Shown here piece by piece: positions 33,203-34,624 of a DNA stretch of 34,624 nucleotides; the first letter of the stretch is position 1; each line of letters begins with the position of its first letter. Position numbers and translations under genes: made by a program. The DNA is taken from NCBI GenBank assembly GCA_035416745.1, contig DAOLNV010000018.1:42773-77396 (forward strand), written 5' to 3'. Source of the stretch: Candidatus Hydrogenedentota bacterium (GTDB taxonomy: Bacteria > Hydrogenedentota > Hydrogenedentia > Hydrogenedentales > SLHB01). Under the pieces are notes generated by a model. The model worked only from the letters and a program-made list of their open reading frames with translations, was not told the origin of the DNA and did not search any database.

Positions 33203-34624
33203 CCTCGGCTAGCCAAGCCCGCAACAGTGACGCCACTTGCTCGGGCTGTTCGGCGGACACCCGCTCCACTTCCTCAGCCATCTCGCGCCTGCGCATTTCT
33301 CTAAGCGTGGGCTCATGTTCGGGCGGCATCGCCTCGCGCTCCTCTTCTGGAAATACCAACACGCGCAGAAGGAATCTTCTGAACACAAAGAAACCTATCA
33401 GTACCAAAACCAGCTTGAAGACGCTGCCCCCCCATTTTAGCATAGTTTCTTGAATTTGCACCCCCTCAAATCCCTTAAATGTCTCAATGGCCGCCGCCTG
33501 TTCCATTTCAAAGGGGTGATCAAACACAGAAACTTCTTCGGGCGTCAGCTCGGGTCCCACCGCCGTTGCCACAACTGTTCGATAGGCCTCAAGCTGGTCG
33601 TCGGTTCTCGGAATATACTGCAACTCGCCCGTCTTGCTTCCCTCGGGTCCGGCCATAGGCTCGTAAGTGCCTGAAACAACGGCAACTGCACGGGCTTTCA
33701 CGACAGATCCTGGCGGAGTAACCGTGGTGGTCTTCGTGATACTCGGTTCGTAATTGAAAATCTCTTCGCGCTGGCTTTCCGTGGTATCCAAGGCGCCTGG
33801 GGCGCCTTCCGGAATGTTCGCCAGCGTGCCTGCAGGGCCTTCGGGAAGCGTTTCGCGGCTGGTGGATTCCGTCCGCGTGATCATTTCACTGACGGGGGTA
33901 CCTTTGTCGGCTTTTGTAGACGTCTCTTCGACGGTACTCGTTTCGATATCAAGGCTTACGCGCACAATACTCTTGACGCCAAGCTTTGCCAGCGCGGTTT
34001 CCGCCTTGAGCTCGCGCTGCCGTTCATACTCATTGATAAAGTCAAGACGGCGATTCGAAATCTGCGCAAATTCGTCTTCCGAGGGGAGATTAAGAATCTT
34101 GCCATCAGTGGTGGCGAGCGTGATGTTTTCCGTCGAGAGATTCGCTCCTCCGAACGAGCTGACGACACCCAATACCGCCTCGATTTCATCCTTCGTGAGC
34201 GGCCGCCTCACGTCCAGGGTCACTGCCGCCTTATTGGGCCGTTGTTCGTCTGCAAAAAGGCTTTGTTCTTCGCGGTGGATATAGACGAGCGAGCGCCGCA
34301 CAAAGGAGAACTCGTTGAGCATGCGCTGCAATTCCCCTTGAACGGCACGCCAGTATTTGATGTCCTGTTCGGCCTGACTGGTCATCACACTGGGCTGATC
34401 GAAGATTTCGAAGCCAACGCCGGTACCATAGGATTTGGGCAATTCCTGGTTTCGCAACGCTACCCGCACATCGCTGAGGTTCCGGGTGGGGACCATAATG
34501 GTGGCGCCGGCGTCTTGCGCCTTGTAGGGGATGCTGTTCTCAGAGAGATATTGAATGATAGCAGCGGAATCTTCCCGGTCCAGCCCCGAATAGAGCACCA
34601 CGTATTGAGGCCTGCTGCCATATA
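33192..34624 (-). CDS. fliF: Flagellar MS-ring protein FliF, N-terminus beyond window
   Basis: The reading frame stays open to the right edge, giving ~477 C-terminal residues; the first ~50-100 residues with the first membrane helix lie outside. The visible start, QYVVLYSGLD, is the known FliF opening of the ring-building region. Then come SYGTGVGFEIFD, the RBM3 beta region and a variable linker (~215-330), a second membrane helix (LVLVLIGFFVFRRFLLRVLVF) and the FliG-binding tail ending SLLRAWLAEGEE. It forms the MS ring on which the rotor and export gate are built. Confidence 0.95.
   Translation of the reverse strand, partial: YGSRPQYVVLYSGLDREDSAAIIQYLSENSIPYKAQDAGATIMVPTRNLSDVRVALRNQELPKSYGTGVGFEIFDQPSVMTSQAEQDIKYWRAVQGELQRMLNEFSFVRRSLVYIHREEQSLFADEQRPNKAAVTLDVRRPLTKDEIEAVLGVVSSFGGANLSTENITLATTDGKILNLPSEDEFAQISNRRLDFINEYERQRELKAETALAKLGVKSIVRVSLDIETSTVEETSTKADKGTPVSEMITRTESTSRETLPEGPAGTLANIPEGAPGALDTTESQREEIFNYEPSITKTTTVTPPGSVVKARAVAVVSGTYEPMAGPEGSKTGELQYIPRTDDQLEAYRTVVATAVGPELTPEEVSVFDHPFEMEQAAAIETFKGFEGVQIQETMLKWGGSVFKLVLVLIGFFVFRRFLLRVLVFPEEEREAMPPEHEPTLREMRRREMAEEVERVSAEQPEQVASLLRAWLAEGEE

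Noticed and set aside
1..34624. CRISPR arrays, tRNA or rRNA genes, insertion sequences, prophage or integrase genes
   Set aside because: I saw no regularly spaced repeats, no tRNA-like folds in the gaps and no transposase or integrase frames.

Overview
This window carries the core metabolic, translation and flagellar genes of a motile bacterium with moderately high GC. There is no sign of a plasmid, phage or insertion element. Lipoproteins with lipoboxes, an MltG-type glycan terminase, a MotB with a peptidoglycan-binding domain and a flagellar gene order close to that of Bacillus and spirochaetes fit a non-proteobacterial, probably diderm lineage. A Hydrogenedentota-like or other PVC/FCB-adjacent phylum is my best guess, but it is a weak inference because no rRNA gene is present.

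Left part (1-8.2 kb): a Memo-family gene runs off the left edge on the minus strand. The plus strand then has a glycine-zipper lipoprotein with a small two-helix membrane protein, followed by an overlapping set made of a lipoprotein, a PIG-L deacetylase and a SIMPL-like exported protein. On the minus strand follow a soluble histidine kinase, icd and serA. serA has a good sigma70-type promoter with a palindrome at the predicted transcription start. A 45-codon gene for a CxxC...HxxC mini-protein lies upstream of serA and diverges from alaS.

Middle part (8.6-19.9 kb, plus strand): alaS, ruvX, mltG and a sugar isomerase/epimerase-like gene form one run. An EF-G paralogue follows with its own promoter and a textbook terminator. 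Next is a two-gene unit, a 70-residue protein and a large helicase-associated/WYL protein, whose -10 region sits inside a 21-bp inverted repeat. A ROK-family sugar kinase ends this part.

Right part (19.9 kb to the end, minus strand): a flagellar cluster in the order fliF (cut by the window edge), fliG, fliH, fliI, fliJ, motE-like, fliK, flgD, a TIGR02530-type gene and flgE, then a strong terminator. A second unit follows: motA, motB, fliL, fliN, fliO, fliP and an unknown membrane-anchored protein. The products would build the MS ring, rotor, export ATPase complex, hook and stator. fliM is missing from its usual place between fliL and fliN, and fliQ/fliR/flhB/flhA do not follow fliP.

The genes are mostly familiar. 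The least explained items are the operator-like repeat and small partner protein of the WYL unit, the half-LIM-like mini-protein, the EF-G paralogue with Tyr in place of the catalytic His, and the altered flagellar gene order.
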